From Ornithinimicrobium flavum (lineage in GTDB: Bacteria > Actinomycetota > Actinomycetes > Actinomycetales > Dermatophilaceae): a DNA stretch of 64,000 bases. The DNA lies in NCBI RefSeq assembly GCF_004526345.1, contig NZ_CP038213.1, positions 992,001 through 1,056,000 of the forward strand. The letters are read 5' to 3'. Shown here piece after piece: positions 57,254 through 64,000 of the stretch. Position 1 is the first letter of the stretch; the number at the start of each line of letters is the position of its first letter. The position numbers were made by a program, and so were the translations under genes. A model generated the notes under the pieces. That model worked only from the letters and a program-made list of their open reading frames with translations. It made no database searches and was not told the DNA's origin.

Positions 57254-58318
57254 GTGCAGTCGCTCGTGCGGCAGCTGATCAAGCTCCCGGCCAACCTGCT
57301 CGAGTACTCCAACATCCGGCTCACCACCGCGGACGCCGTCGTCGGCTCCAGCGCCAAGGACGTCGTCTGGACCTATCGCAAGACCACGCTCTACCGCTAC
57401 CGCAGCAGCAACCGGACCCACCCCGTGCCGGTGCTGCTCACCTTCGCGCTGATCAACCGGCCCGACATCTTCGACCTGCGCCCGGGCAACTCCTTCGTCG
57501 AGTTCCTGCTCGATCACGGCTACGACGTCTACCTCGTGGACTGGGGGTATGCCGACGAGGAGGACGACGACCTCGGGCTGGGGGACTACGCCCTCAACTT
57601 CCTGCCCCGGGCGGTCCGCGAGGTGTGCCGCACGAGCGGTGCCGAGGAGATCTCGCTGGTCGGCTGGTGCATCGGTGCCGCCCTGTCGAGCATCTACCTC
57701 GCGGTCACGCCCGACGCGCCCGTCCGCAACTGGGTGCCGCTGACGATGCCCTTCGACTCCTCCAACAGCACCTACCAGACCTGGCTGGGCAGCGACGAGA
57801 TGGACCCGGACTGGCTGGTGCAGCACGCGGCGTACCTCCCCGGCGGCGCCGTCGACATCACCAACAAGCTCATGAAGCCGGTGCCCAACCTGGTGGGGAC
57901 CCCGCTGCGGCTGTGGCGCCAGGTCCAGGACGGCACGGTGGACAAGGCCGCCTACCAGCCGATGGCCAAGTGGGTCGGGGACAACCCCAACTTCTCGATC
58001 ACCGCCTTCTCCCAGTGGGTCACCTGGATCTACAAGGAGAACCGCCTGGCCACGGGGCGGCTGCGGGTGGACGGCAAGCTGGTCGACCTGTCCCGGATCA
58101 CCCAGTCGACGCTGGTCGTGACGGCCTCCGCCGACCACATCGCGCCCCGGCACGGCACGCTGCCCCTCTTCGACGTCCTGACCTGCGAGGACCTCGAGCA
58201 CCTCGACGGGGTCGGGGGCCACATCGGCCTCATGGCCGGCTCCCGTGCCCGTGGCGAGATCTGGCCCCGCATCGACGAGTGGCTCGCCCCCCGCAGCCAG
58301 GCCGAGCCCCGCGCCTGA
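57254..58318 (+). CDS. phaC: PHA synthase PhaC, class III/IV-like
   Basis: Polyhydroxyalkanoate synthase of 354 residues, the length of class III/IV PhaC. It polymerises 3-hydroxyacyl-CoA at the granule surface. The lipase-like box with cysteine is SLVGWCIGAALSSIY near residue 140. The catalytic aspartate is in VVTASADHIAPRHG and the histidine in VGGHIGLMAGSRA. VYLVDWGYADEEDDDLGL and FSQWVTWIYKENRL match the family. The start is GTG 57254. The adjoining PhaR/E-like protein is the likely obligate partner. Confidence 0.9.
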   Translation: MQSLVRQLIKLPANLLEYSNIRLTTADAVVGSSAKDVVWTYRKTTLYRYRSSNRTHPVPVLLTFALINRPDIFDLRPGNSFVEFLLDHGYDVYLVDWGYADEEDDDLGLGDYALNFLPRAVREVCRTSGAEEISLVGWCIGAALSSIYLAVTPDAPVRNWVPLTMPFDSSNSTYQTWLGSDEMDPDWLVQHAAYLPGGAVDITNKLMKPVPNLVGTPLRLWRQVQDGTVDKAAYQPMAKWVGDNPNFSITAFSQWVTWIYKENRLATGRLRVDGKLVDLSRITQSTLVVTASADHIAPRHGTLPLFDVLTCEDLEHLDGVGGHIGLMAGSRARGEIWPRIDEWLAPRSQAEPRA

Positions 58319-58357
58319 GACCACGACATACCCCATCCCCCACCGAAGGAGTTGCAG

Positions 58358-59176
<819 letters not shown>

Positions 59177-59186
59177 CCCAGGCGAT

Positions 59187-59216
59187 TTGCACGTGTTAGC
59201 TAACTCCTGCTAACGT
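59187..59216 (+). promoter_or_regulatory. phasin promoter with embedded operator
   Basis: TTGCAC (59187-59192) and TAACGT (59211-59216) are 18 nt apart. The spacer holds the perfect palindrome GTTAGCTAAC (59195-59204) and a second half-site GCTAAC (59209-59214) that overlaps the -10. This is the layout expected for a repressor that blocks RNA polymerase. The repressor is not identified. Confidence 0.65.
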
Positions 59217-59271
59217 TGTTCTCGTACCGGGCGGACCATCCGCCGAGGACCACGCAGAAGGAGGGCCCACC

Positions 59272-59574
59272 ATGGCCAGCACCACCACCACGCAGACCGC
59301 CCAGAAGCTCGCCCAGGAGACCACCCGCCAGTTCGAGCAGGGTGCCGAGCGGGTCAAGGAGTTCAACGCCGGTCTCGTCGAGTCCACCAAGTCGGCCACC
59401 CGCGTCGGTGTCGACAACTACGAGAAGGCCGCCAAGAGCGTCTTCGACCTGCAGCGTCAGATGGCCGGCACCAGCCAGGTCGAGTGGGTCACCTCCGTGG
59501 CCAACACCCAGATCCAGCTGGCCGAGGACATGACCGCCGCCTGGGCCAAGGCCGCGCGCGAGCTGCTCAAGTGA
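59272..59574 (+). CDS. phasin family protein
   Basis: Small protein of 100 residues, amphipathic and helical (QTAQKLAQETTRQFEQGAER, SATRVGVDNYEKAAKSVFDL, ANTQIQLAEDMTAAWAKAAR), with no Cys. Phasins coat PHA granules and set their size and number. It has its own promoter with an operator and its own strong terminator, so it is a separately controlled unit between phaB and the DUF3141 gene. GAAGGAG precedes the ATG. It lacks a basic DNA-binding tail. Confidence 0.85.
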   Translation: MASTTTTQTAQKLAQETTRQFEQGAERVKEFNAGLVESTKSATRVGVDNYEKAAKSVFDLQRQMAGTSQVEWVTSVANTQIQLAEDMTAAWAKAARELLK

Positions 59575-59605
59575 GCCCGGGGGCCTAGCGCCCCCCTCAC
59601 GCCGA

Positions 59606-59632
59606 CGGCCCTGCCCCATCGGGGCAGGGCCG
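59606..59632 (+). terminator. phasin gene terminator
   Basis: A perfect 12-bp stem cggccctgcccc/ggggcagggccg with a 3-nt loop, followed by ttctcgtg, 31 nt after the phasin stop. Confidence 0.8.
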
Positions 59633-59733
59633 TTCTCGTGTCCGACCGGCGATCCACGGCCCCCGGGTCTATCGTGGATCAACCCGTGGTCGTCGGCGCC
59701 GTGGCCCACGACCGTCCGCTCCCAGGAGGACCT

Positions 59734-61470
59734 TTGCCCAGCACCCTCACCCCCACCGTCCCGTTCGGCGTCGTCGACTCCATGGTCTCGGCCACCGTGG
59801 GGTCGTGGACCTCCATGGCCCGCGCCGGCCTGGACTACTGGTCGGGAGCCCTGGCGCGCCGGGCCACGCCGTTCGACCTGGGGCAGGACCTCACCTCGTG
59901 GTTGGCGGTGATGAACGACCGCGAGCGGCCGCAGTGGGCCAACGAGCACACCGTCGCCCGGGAGTGGCCGATCGCCCGGTTGCGCGACTACTCGACCGCC
60001 GACGCCGATGCGGGCATGGTCGCGACGATCATCCTGCCGCCCCAGGCGGGGCACGACTCCTCGATCGTCGACTACAGCCCGACGCAGAGCCAGGTCATGA
60101 CGGCCCGCGACAACGGCTGCCACCGGATCTTCGCCCTGGAGTGGGTGGGGGCGACGTCGGAGACCAAGGACACCAGCATCGAGGACTTCATGCAGCTTCT
60201 GCGTGAGGTCGTCGAGCTGGTCGGGGGCAGGGCCAACCTCGTCGGCGACTGCCAGGGCGGCTGGCTCGCCACGATCTTCACCGCGCTGCACCCCGAACTG
60301 GTCAACAGCCTGGCCATCGCCGGGGCCCCCATCGACTTCCACGCCGGCGAGCCGCTCATCCACGACTGGGTGCAGCTGCTGACGCCGCGGGGCGACATGA
60401 ACTTCTACCGCTCCGTCGTCGCCGCCAACGATGGGGTCCTGCCGGGGAGCTTCCTCCTGCACGGCTTCATGACGCTGCAGCCGGACCAGGAGCTGGACCG
60501 CCAGCTGCAGCTGCTGGCCAACCTGCACGACCCCGCCCACGTGGAGCGCTACCGCCGCTTCGAGAACTGGTTCCAGTGGACCCAGTCGCTCCCCGGGGAG
60601 TTCTACCTCTGGGTCGTCGAGCACCTCTTCGCCGGCAACGAGCTCATCCGGGGCGAGCTGGTGGTCGAGGGCCGCACGGTGCAGCTCGCCGACATCACCT
60701 GCCCGCTGTTCCTCATGGCGGGCGAGACCGACCACATCACGCCCGCGCCGCAGGTGTGGGCGCTGGCGGACCACGCGTCCACCCCCGAGGACCAGGTGGG
60801 CCGGCAGTCGTCGACCGGCGGGCACCTCGGGCTGTTCATGAGCCACGAGTCCCTCGAGCGCCACTGGTCGATCATCTTCGCCGAGATGGCCGCCCTCTCC
60901 AGCCCCGGCGCGGACGTGCCCCAGGAGCTGACCGACGAGCCCACCGGGCACGGCGAGTTCGTGGTGGACGTCGTGACCACCCCGCGCCCAGCAGTCCGGG
61001 CCAGGCGCTCGAGCACCCGTAAGGCGGCCGCCGCCACCCGGGCCGCCACCAAGCGTGCGCCCCGGGCCAAGGCTGCAGCCCCGTCCGCCGCCGCGACGGA
61101 GGCCCCGGTGACGGAGGCGTCGGTGACGGAAGCCTCGGTGACGGAAGCCTCCGCGAAGCGGGCCGCCGCGACAGGGGCTTCGGCGACGGAGGCCCCGGCG
61201 AAGCCCTCCACGGTGGGGGAGCCCGCGCCCGCCCAGGACACACCCGCTCCCCGTGCCCGTCAGGCCACCTCCACCGGCAAGGCCGCGGCGGACAAGCCGG
61301 CGCCTCGTGCCCGCAAGGTCGCGTCGTCCGGCACGGCCACCGCGGACAAGCCGGCGCCTCGTGCCCGCAAGGCCGCGCCCCGCAAGGCCGCCAGCAAGCC
61401 CGCCTCCGCTGCCCGCAAGGCCGCGCCCCAGCAGGAGAAGCTCACGGACGAGGCCGGCCCGCAGGCCTGA
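59734..61470 (+). CDS. DUF3141/PhaC-like alpha-beta hydrolase with a Lys/Ala/Pro-rich tail
   Basis: Protein of 578 residues. Residues ~1-390 are a PhaC-like hydrolase of the DUF3141 type. The nucleophile box is LVGDCQGGWLATIF with cysteine, then LAIAGAPIDFHAGEPLI, FYLWVVEHLFAGNELIRGEL, the aspartate in MAGETDHITPAPQVW and the histidine in GGHLGLFMS. Residues ~410-578 are a histone-H1-like tail with many KAAA, RAPRAKAAA, KPAPRARK and VTEAS repeats. Such tails in PhaF and PhaM bind DNA and PHA granules. I chose TTG 59734 because CCAGGAGG lies 5 nt upstream; earlier in-frame starts lack a site. The tail-enzyme fusion is unusual. Confidence 0.82.
   Translation: MPSTLTPTVPFGVVDSMVSATVGSWTSMARAGLDYWSGALARRATPFDLGQDLTSWLAVMNDRERPQWANEHTVAREWPIARLRDYSTADADAGMVATIILPPQAGHDSSIVDYSPTQSQVMTARDNGCHRIFALEWVGATSETKDTSIEDFMQLLREVVELVGGRANLVGDCQGGWLATIFTALHPELVNSLAIAGAPIDFHAGEPLIHDWVQLLTPRGDMNFYRSVVAANDGVLPGSFLLHGFMTLQPDQELDRQLQLLANLHDPAHVERYRRFENWFQWTQSLPGEFYLWVVEHLFAGNELIRGELVVEGRTVQLADITCPLFLMAGETDHITPAPQVWALADHASTPEDQVGRQSSTGGHLGLFMSHESLERHWSIIFAEMAALSSPGADVPQELTDEPTGHGEFVVDVVTTPRPAVRARRSSTRKAAAATRAATKRAPRAKAAAPSAAATEAPVTEASVTEASVTEASAKRAAATGASATEAPAKPSTVGEPAPAQDTPAPRARQATSTGKAAADKPAPRARKVASSGTATADKPAPRARKAAPRKAASKPASAARKAAPQQEKLTDEAGPQA
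61010..61440 (+). repeat. in-frame repeats encoding the Lys/Ala/Pro tail
   Basis: Near 61110-61155 the unit gtgacggaagcctcg recurs about three times. Near 61293-61385 two copies of about 45 bp (gacaagccggcgcctcgtgc...) are nearly identical. Confidence 0.75.
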
Positions 61471-61556
61471 GCCGCGGGGCCGGGGGGTGCCCGGACCGCC
61501 GCCGGTGTCAGCAGGACCAGCAGCGTCAGCAGCTGCGACCGTGGTTCACCACGGCC

Positions 61557-61623
61557 GATAGACAAGGAAGATCGCGATGGACCACGTTCTCGACTTGGTC
61601 CATCGCGATCTTCCTTGTCTATC
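61557..61623. terminator. perfect 28-bp inverted repeat, probable bidirectional terminator
   Basis: The left arm 61557-61584 (gatagacaaggaagatcg...) and the right arm 61596-61623 are exact reverse complements with an 11-nt loop (cgttctcgact). It is A/T-richer than its surroundings and lies between the convergent DUF3141 and XRE genes. No poly-T follows. A termination role is inferred from position. Confidence 0.65.
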
Positions 61624-61627
61624 CCGG

Positions 61628-61712
61628 CCGGCCGCCCCTGCGCCGGGGCGTCGGGGCGACTGGATCCCCGTCCGGCCGCCCCTGCGCCGGGGCGTCGGGG
61701 CGACTGCATCCC
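61628..61712. repeat. two tandem copies of a 44-bp GC-rich unit
   Basis: ccggccgcccctgcgccggg... at 61628 recurs at 61672 with one clear mismatch (tggatccc versus tgcatccc). It lies between the inverted repeat and the end of the XRE gene. The 61471-61556 stretch before it shows nothing distinct. Confidence 0.75.
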
Positions 61713-61719
61713 GGCGGCG

Positions 61720-62208
61720 TCAGGACCCGTCATCCACCTCGGTGTCCTGCGCCCCGGCGCCGCTGCCCGGCGCCTCAGGACCGGCGCCGCTGCTCCGCGC
61801 CTCGGCCTCGCTGCCCGGCGCCTCAGGACCGGCCCCGCTGCCCCGCGCCTCGGCGCGGCCGGCCCCGGCGGCAGCGGCGTTCGCCCGCACGAAGGACCGG
61901 TAGATCTCGGCGAGCGAGTCGCGCTGGCCAGGCGTGAGCTCCTCGGCGCCCTCGATCGCCGTCAGCAGGTCGGTGTGCTCCACGTCCTCGGCGCCCTGCT
62001 CGTAGAGCTCCTCCACGCTCATCCCCAGCGCGGTCGCCAGCCCGGCGGCCACCGCCTCCGACGGCGCGCGCAGCCCTCGCTCGATCTGGGACAGGTAGGG
62101 GTTGGAGATGCCCACCATCGTCGACACCTGGCGCATCGACAGGTCGGCCATCTCCCGCTGCTGGCGGATCAGGGCCCCCATGAAGTTCTTCTGCCGCTGG
62201 CTGACCAT
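61720..62208 (-). CDS. XRE-family helix-turn-helix regulator
   Basis: Protein of 162 residues. The HTH domain is LIRQQREMADLSMRQVSTMV, then GISNPYLSQIERGLRAPSEA and VAAGLATALGMSVEELYEQG. The second half is a short helical part followed by a Gly/Ala/Glu/Ser/Pro tail with three copies of GAGPEAPGS-like repeats. The HTH resembles the regulator beside the phasin-like HBHA gene in mycobacteria (Rv0474). It might control the phasin operator, but this is only inferred. ATG 62208 lies 6 nt after TAGGCT (62215-62220, minus strand). Confidence 0.85.
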   Translation of the reverse strand: MVSQRQKNFMGALIRQQREMADLSMRQVSTMVGISNPYLSQIERGLRAPSEAVAAGLATALGMSVEELYEQGAEDVEHTDLLTAIEGAEELTPGQRDSLAEIYRSFVRANAAAAGAGRAEARGSGAGPEAPGSEAEARSSGAGPEAPGSGAGAQDTEVDDGS

Positions 62209-62214
62209 GGATCC

Positions 62215-62220
62215 AGCCTA
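62215..62220 (-). promoter_or_regulatory. -10 box (TAGGCT) for the XRE gene
   Basis: TAGGCT on the minus strand with a 6-nt spacer to ATG 62208; it overlaps the space just after the RsmC-like stop. Confidence 0.55.
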
Positions 62221-62227
62221 GGCCAGG

Positions 62228-62884
62228 CTAGGTGCGGGTGACCCGCAGGACGCGGAAGCCCCCGCTGGAGGCCACCCGTTCGACCGCGACCGGGCCCATG
62301 AGGCCGGGAAGGGTGGCGCGCAGCCAGGTCTGCAGCGAGTCTGCGCCGAGGTTCTTCTGGACGACGAGGTAGGCCGCGGCTCCCGCCACCCCCGACGGTC
62401 CAGGGGCCACCGGCTCTTCCGACAGCCGCGGGAGCCACGTGGTGAGCAGGTCGTGCAGCACCGCCTTGCCGACCCGGATCGGCGGGTTGGACCAGATGAG
62501 GTCGAAGCGCGTGCCCGGGTCCACGTCCTCGGGCGTCCCCGCCCGCACCCCGGTGCACCCCAGCGACGCCGCGTTGCGGCGGCACAGGTCCAGGGCGCGC
62601 TCGTTGACGTCGACGGCGTGCACGGTGGCTGCCGGTGACTCCAGCGCCAGCGTCAGCGCCAGCGGACCCCAGCCGCACCCCAGGTCCAGGAAGGCCCCCG
62701 TCGCGGGTGGTGCGGGAGCCTCCTTGAGCAGGACCCGGGTGCCCTTGTCGATGCCGTCGGGGGAGAACATCCCGGAGGCCGTGACCACCTCCACGTCCTG
62801 ACCCGCGAGCCGCACGGGCACCCGGCGGAGCTCGGCCGGCGACGCCGGGCGGGCGGTGAAGTAGTGGTCCTGCTGCTCGTCCAT
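62228..62884 (-). CDS. class I SAM-dependent methyltransferase, RsmC-like
   Basis: Methyltransferase of 218 residues. It begins DEQQDHYFTARPASPAELRR, like RsmC/RlmG. The SAM site is GAFLDLGCGWGPLALTLALE. FDLIWSNPPIRVGKAVLHDL holds the NPPxxxG motif of N2-guanine methyltransferases, and GAAAYLVVQKNLGADSLQTW follows. It probably modifies 16S rRNA G1207 or a similar site. ATG 62884 lies 7 nt after TAGACT (62892-62897, minus strand). It is divergent from hflX. Confidence 0.88.
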   Translation of the reverse strand: MDEQQDHYFTARPASPAELRRVPVRLAGQDVEVVTASGMFSPDGIDKGTRVLLKEAPAPPATGAFLDLGCGWGPLALTLALESPAATVHAVDVNERALDLCRRNAASLGCTGVRAGTPEDVDPGTRFDLIWSNPPIRVGKAVLHDLLTTWLPRLSEEPVAPGPSGVAGAAAYLVVQKNLGADSLQTWLRATLPGLMGPVAVERVASSGGFRVLRVTRT

Positions 62885-62891
62885 CGCGGGC

Positions 62892-62897
62892 AGTCTA
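62892..62897 (-). promoter_or_regulatory. -10 box (TAGACT) for the RsmC-like gene
   Basis: TAGACT on the minus strand with a 7-nt spacer to ATG 62884. Confidence 0.5.
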
Positions 62898-62995
62898 GGG
62901 CCGGTCCGGGCAGAAATCGCTCGCGCCCGGCGTTGACTGGTGAGACGCTGGGTCGAGCCCGGCGCACCGCATACCGGTCGGACCCGAAGGAGACC

Positions 62996-64000
62996 ATGGC
63001 CCAGCCCCACCGCTCAGCCCCCCGCACCAGCACCCCCCGCGAGAGCGTGCTCGACCGCCGTGCCGAGGCGCTCTCGGACAGCCAGATCGAGCTGCGTGAG
63101 CACGAGTGGGGCGAGGAGGGTGGCCTCGACGTCGACGGCGACCAGCTCGAGCGCGAGGAGCGGGCGGCCCTCCGGCGCATCCAGGGGCTGTCGACCGAGC
63201 TCGAGGACGTCACGGAGGTCGAGTACCGCCAGCTGCGCCTGGAGCGGGTCGTCCTGGCCTCGGTGTGGGAGGACAACGGGCAGGACACCCTCGAGGACGC
63301 CGAGAACTCGCTGCGTGAGCTGGCCGCCCTCGCCGAGACCGCCGGCTCCACCGTCCTGGACGGCGTGATCCAGCGTCGGCTCAAGCCGGACCCCGCGACC
63401 TACCTCGGCTCGGGGAAGGCCGCCGAGCTGCGCGACATCGTCGCCGCCGAGGGCGCCGACACGGTCATCACCGACGGTGAGCTCGGACCATCGCAGCGAC
63501 GCGCGCTCGAGGACGTCGTCAAGGTCAAGGTCATCGACCGCACGGCCCTCATCCTCGACATCTTCGCCCAGCACGCGAAGAGCCGGGAGGGCCGCGCCCA
63601 GGTCGAGCTGGCCCAGCTGCAGTACCTCCTGCCGCGGCTGCGCGGCTGGGGCGAGTCGATGTCCCGTCAGGCCGGCGGCCGGGTGGCCGGAGGTGAGGGC
63701 ATCGGCTCCCGCGGGCCCGGTGAGACCAAGATCGAGCTGGACCGGCGACGCATCAACTCGCGGATCGCCAGGCTGCGCCGCGAGATCAAGGACATGAAGA
63801 CCGTCCGGGACACCAAGCGCTCCTCCCGCAAGGCCGGCCGGGTGCCCAGCGTGGCGATCGTCGGCTACACGAACGCCGGCAAGTCCTCCATCCTCAACCG
63901 GCTCACGGGTGCCGGCGTGCTGGTCCAGAACCAGCTCTTCGCGACCCTGGACCCGACCGTGCGCCGGCACGAGACCGAGGAGGGGCACACCTACACCCTG
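62996..64000 (+). CDS. hflX: GTPase HflX, C-terminus cut by window edge
   Basis: Ribosome-associated GTPase that splits stalled or hibernating ribosomes; 335 residues are present. The N-terminal domain has LKPDPATYLGSGKAAELRDI and AQVELAQLQYLLPRLRGWGE. GGEGIGSRGPGETKIELDRR is the HflX linker motif. The G1 loop is VAIVGYTNAGKSSILNRLTG. The sequence ends just after switch I (LFATLDPTVRR), so G3-G5 lie outside. GAAGGAG precedes ATG 62996. miaA and hflX usually flank dapF; here the PHA locus lies between them. Confidence 0.95.
   Translation, partial: MAQPHRSAPRTSTPRESVLDRRAEALSDSQIELREHEWGEEGGLDVDGDQLEREERAALRRIQGLSTELEDVTEVEYRQLRLERVVLASVWEDNGQDTLEDAENSLRELAALAETAGSTVLDGVIQRRLKPDPATYLGSGKAAELRDIVAAEGADTVITDGELGPSQRRALEDVVKVKVIDRTALILDIFAQHAKSREGRAQVELAQLQYLLPRLRGWGESMSRQAGGRVAGGEGIGSRGPGETKIELDRRRINSRIARLRREIKDMKTVRDTKRSSRKAGRVPSVAIVGYTNAGKSSILNRLTGAGVLVQNQLFATLDPTVRRHETEEGHTYTL

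Noticed and set aside
55733-58336. Minus-strand open frame of 867 codons
   Set aside because: Antisense to miaA, the PhaR/E-like gene and phaC.
61557-61712. Insertion sequence or MITE remnant
   Set aside because: There is an inverted repeat, but no transposase, no clear target duplication and no second copy in the window; kept as a probable terminator with a note.

Overview
This window is high-GC DNA, by eye around 70% or more, from an actinobacterium. The gene content points to the order Micrococcales, most likely the Intrasporangiaceae / Ornithinimicrobium / Serinicoccus area; the family is an inference. The markers are mycothione reductase, two WhiB proteins, MtrA-MtrB-LpqB, the F420 genes fbiA and fbiB, a 180-kDa-class glutamate dehydrogenase and PdtaS. 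Both ends cut a gene: an LCP protein on the left and hflX on the right. I saw no tRNA, rRNA, CRISPR array, insertion sequence or prophage, and no gene-free stretch longer than about 300 bases.

Layout. 0-5.6 kb: LCP cell-wall ligase, a GT2 glycosyltransferase, a two-subunit 3-oxoacid CoA-transferase, a TIGR03089 protein and an AlkA-like DNA glycosylase. 5.6-17.1 kb: the conserved actinobacterial block fbiB-fbiA / whiB2 / large membrane glycosyltransferase / DUF5719 / zincin-like / DUF3499 / phosphomannomutase / Trm112 / SIS. It resembles Mycobacterium tuberculosis Rv3256c-Rv3262. 17.2-22.5 kb: a DUF222-HNH protein, tryptophan dioxygenase and kynureninase, and mycothione reductase. 22.5-34 kb: ahcY, mtrA, mtrB, lpqB, comF, hpf, a YcaQ-like protein and secA, again in mycobacterial order. 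34-39.5 kb: a small-gene neighbourhood with DUF6459, LysM, an unknown barrel-like protein, a BldC-like HTH protein, a SAF protein, a CpaE-like ATPase and DUF6912. 39.5-55.7 kb: pruA, DUF2505, gdh, pdtaS, whiB1, an amidohydrolase, a FhuF-like protein, ppdK, its regulator ppsR and two small proteins. 55.7-64 kb: miaA, a polyhydroxyalkanoate (PHA) locus, an XRE regulator, an RsmC-like methyltransferase and hflX.

How the genes fit together. The PHA locus encodes a PhaR/PhaE-like accessory protein, a Cys-type PhaC synthase, an acetoacetyl-CoA reductase, a phasin under an operator-bearing promoter, and a second synthase-like enzyme (DUF3141 type). The last carries a long Lys/Ala/Pro-rich tail like those that attach PHA granules to DNA. 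It is the most interesting system here. MtrAB-LpqB, SecA and the LCP protein serve the cell envelope. PruA, GDH, PpdK and PpsR handle amino-acid carbon and the PEP/pyruvate node.

Two window-wide patterns matter for reading the annotation. First, many genes start 6-8 nt after a TAnnnT box, so they are probably transcribed without a leader. Two such starts open short upstream ORFs before ppdK and hpf. Second, several genes carry frameshifts that single-base additions in G/C runs would nearly all repair. They cluster at 5.6-10.5 kb and 35.5-36.9 kb, with two more at 19.5 kb. Local assembly errors are the simplest explanation.
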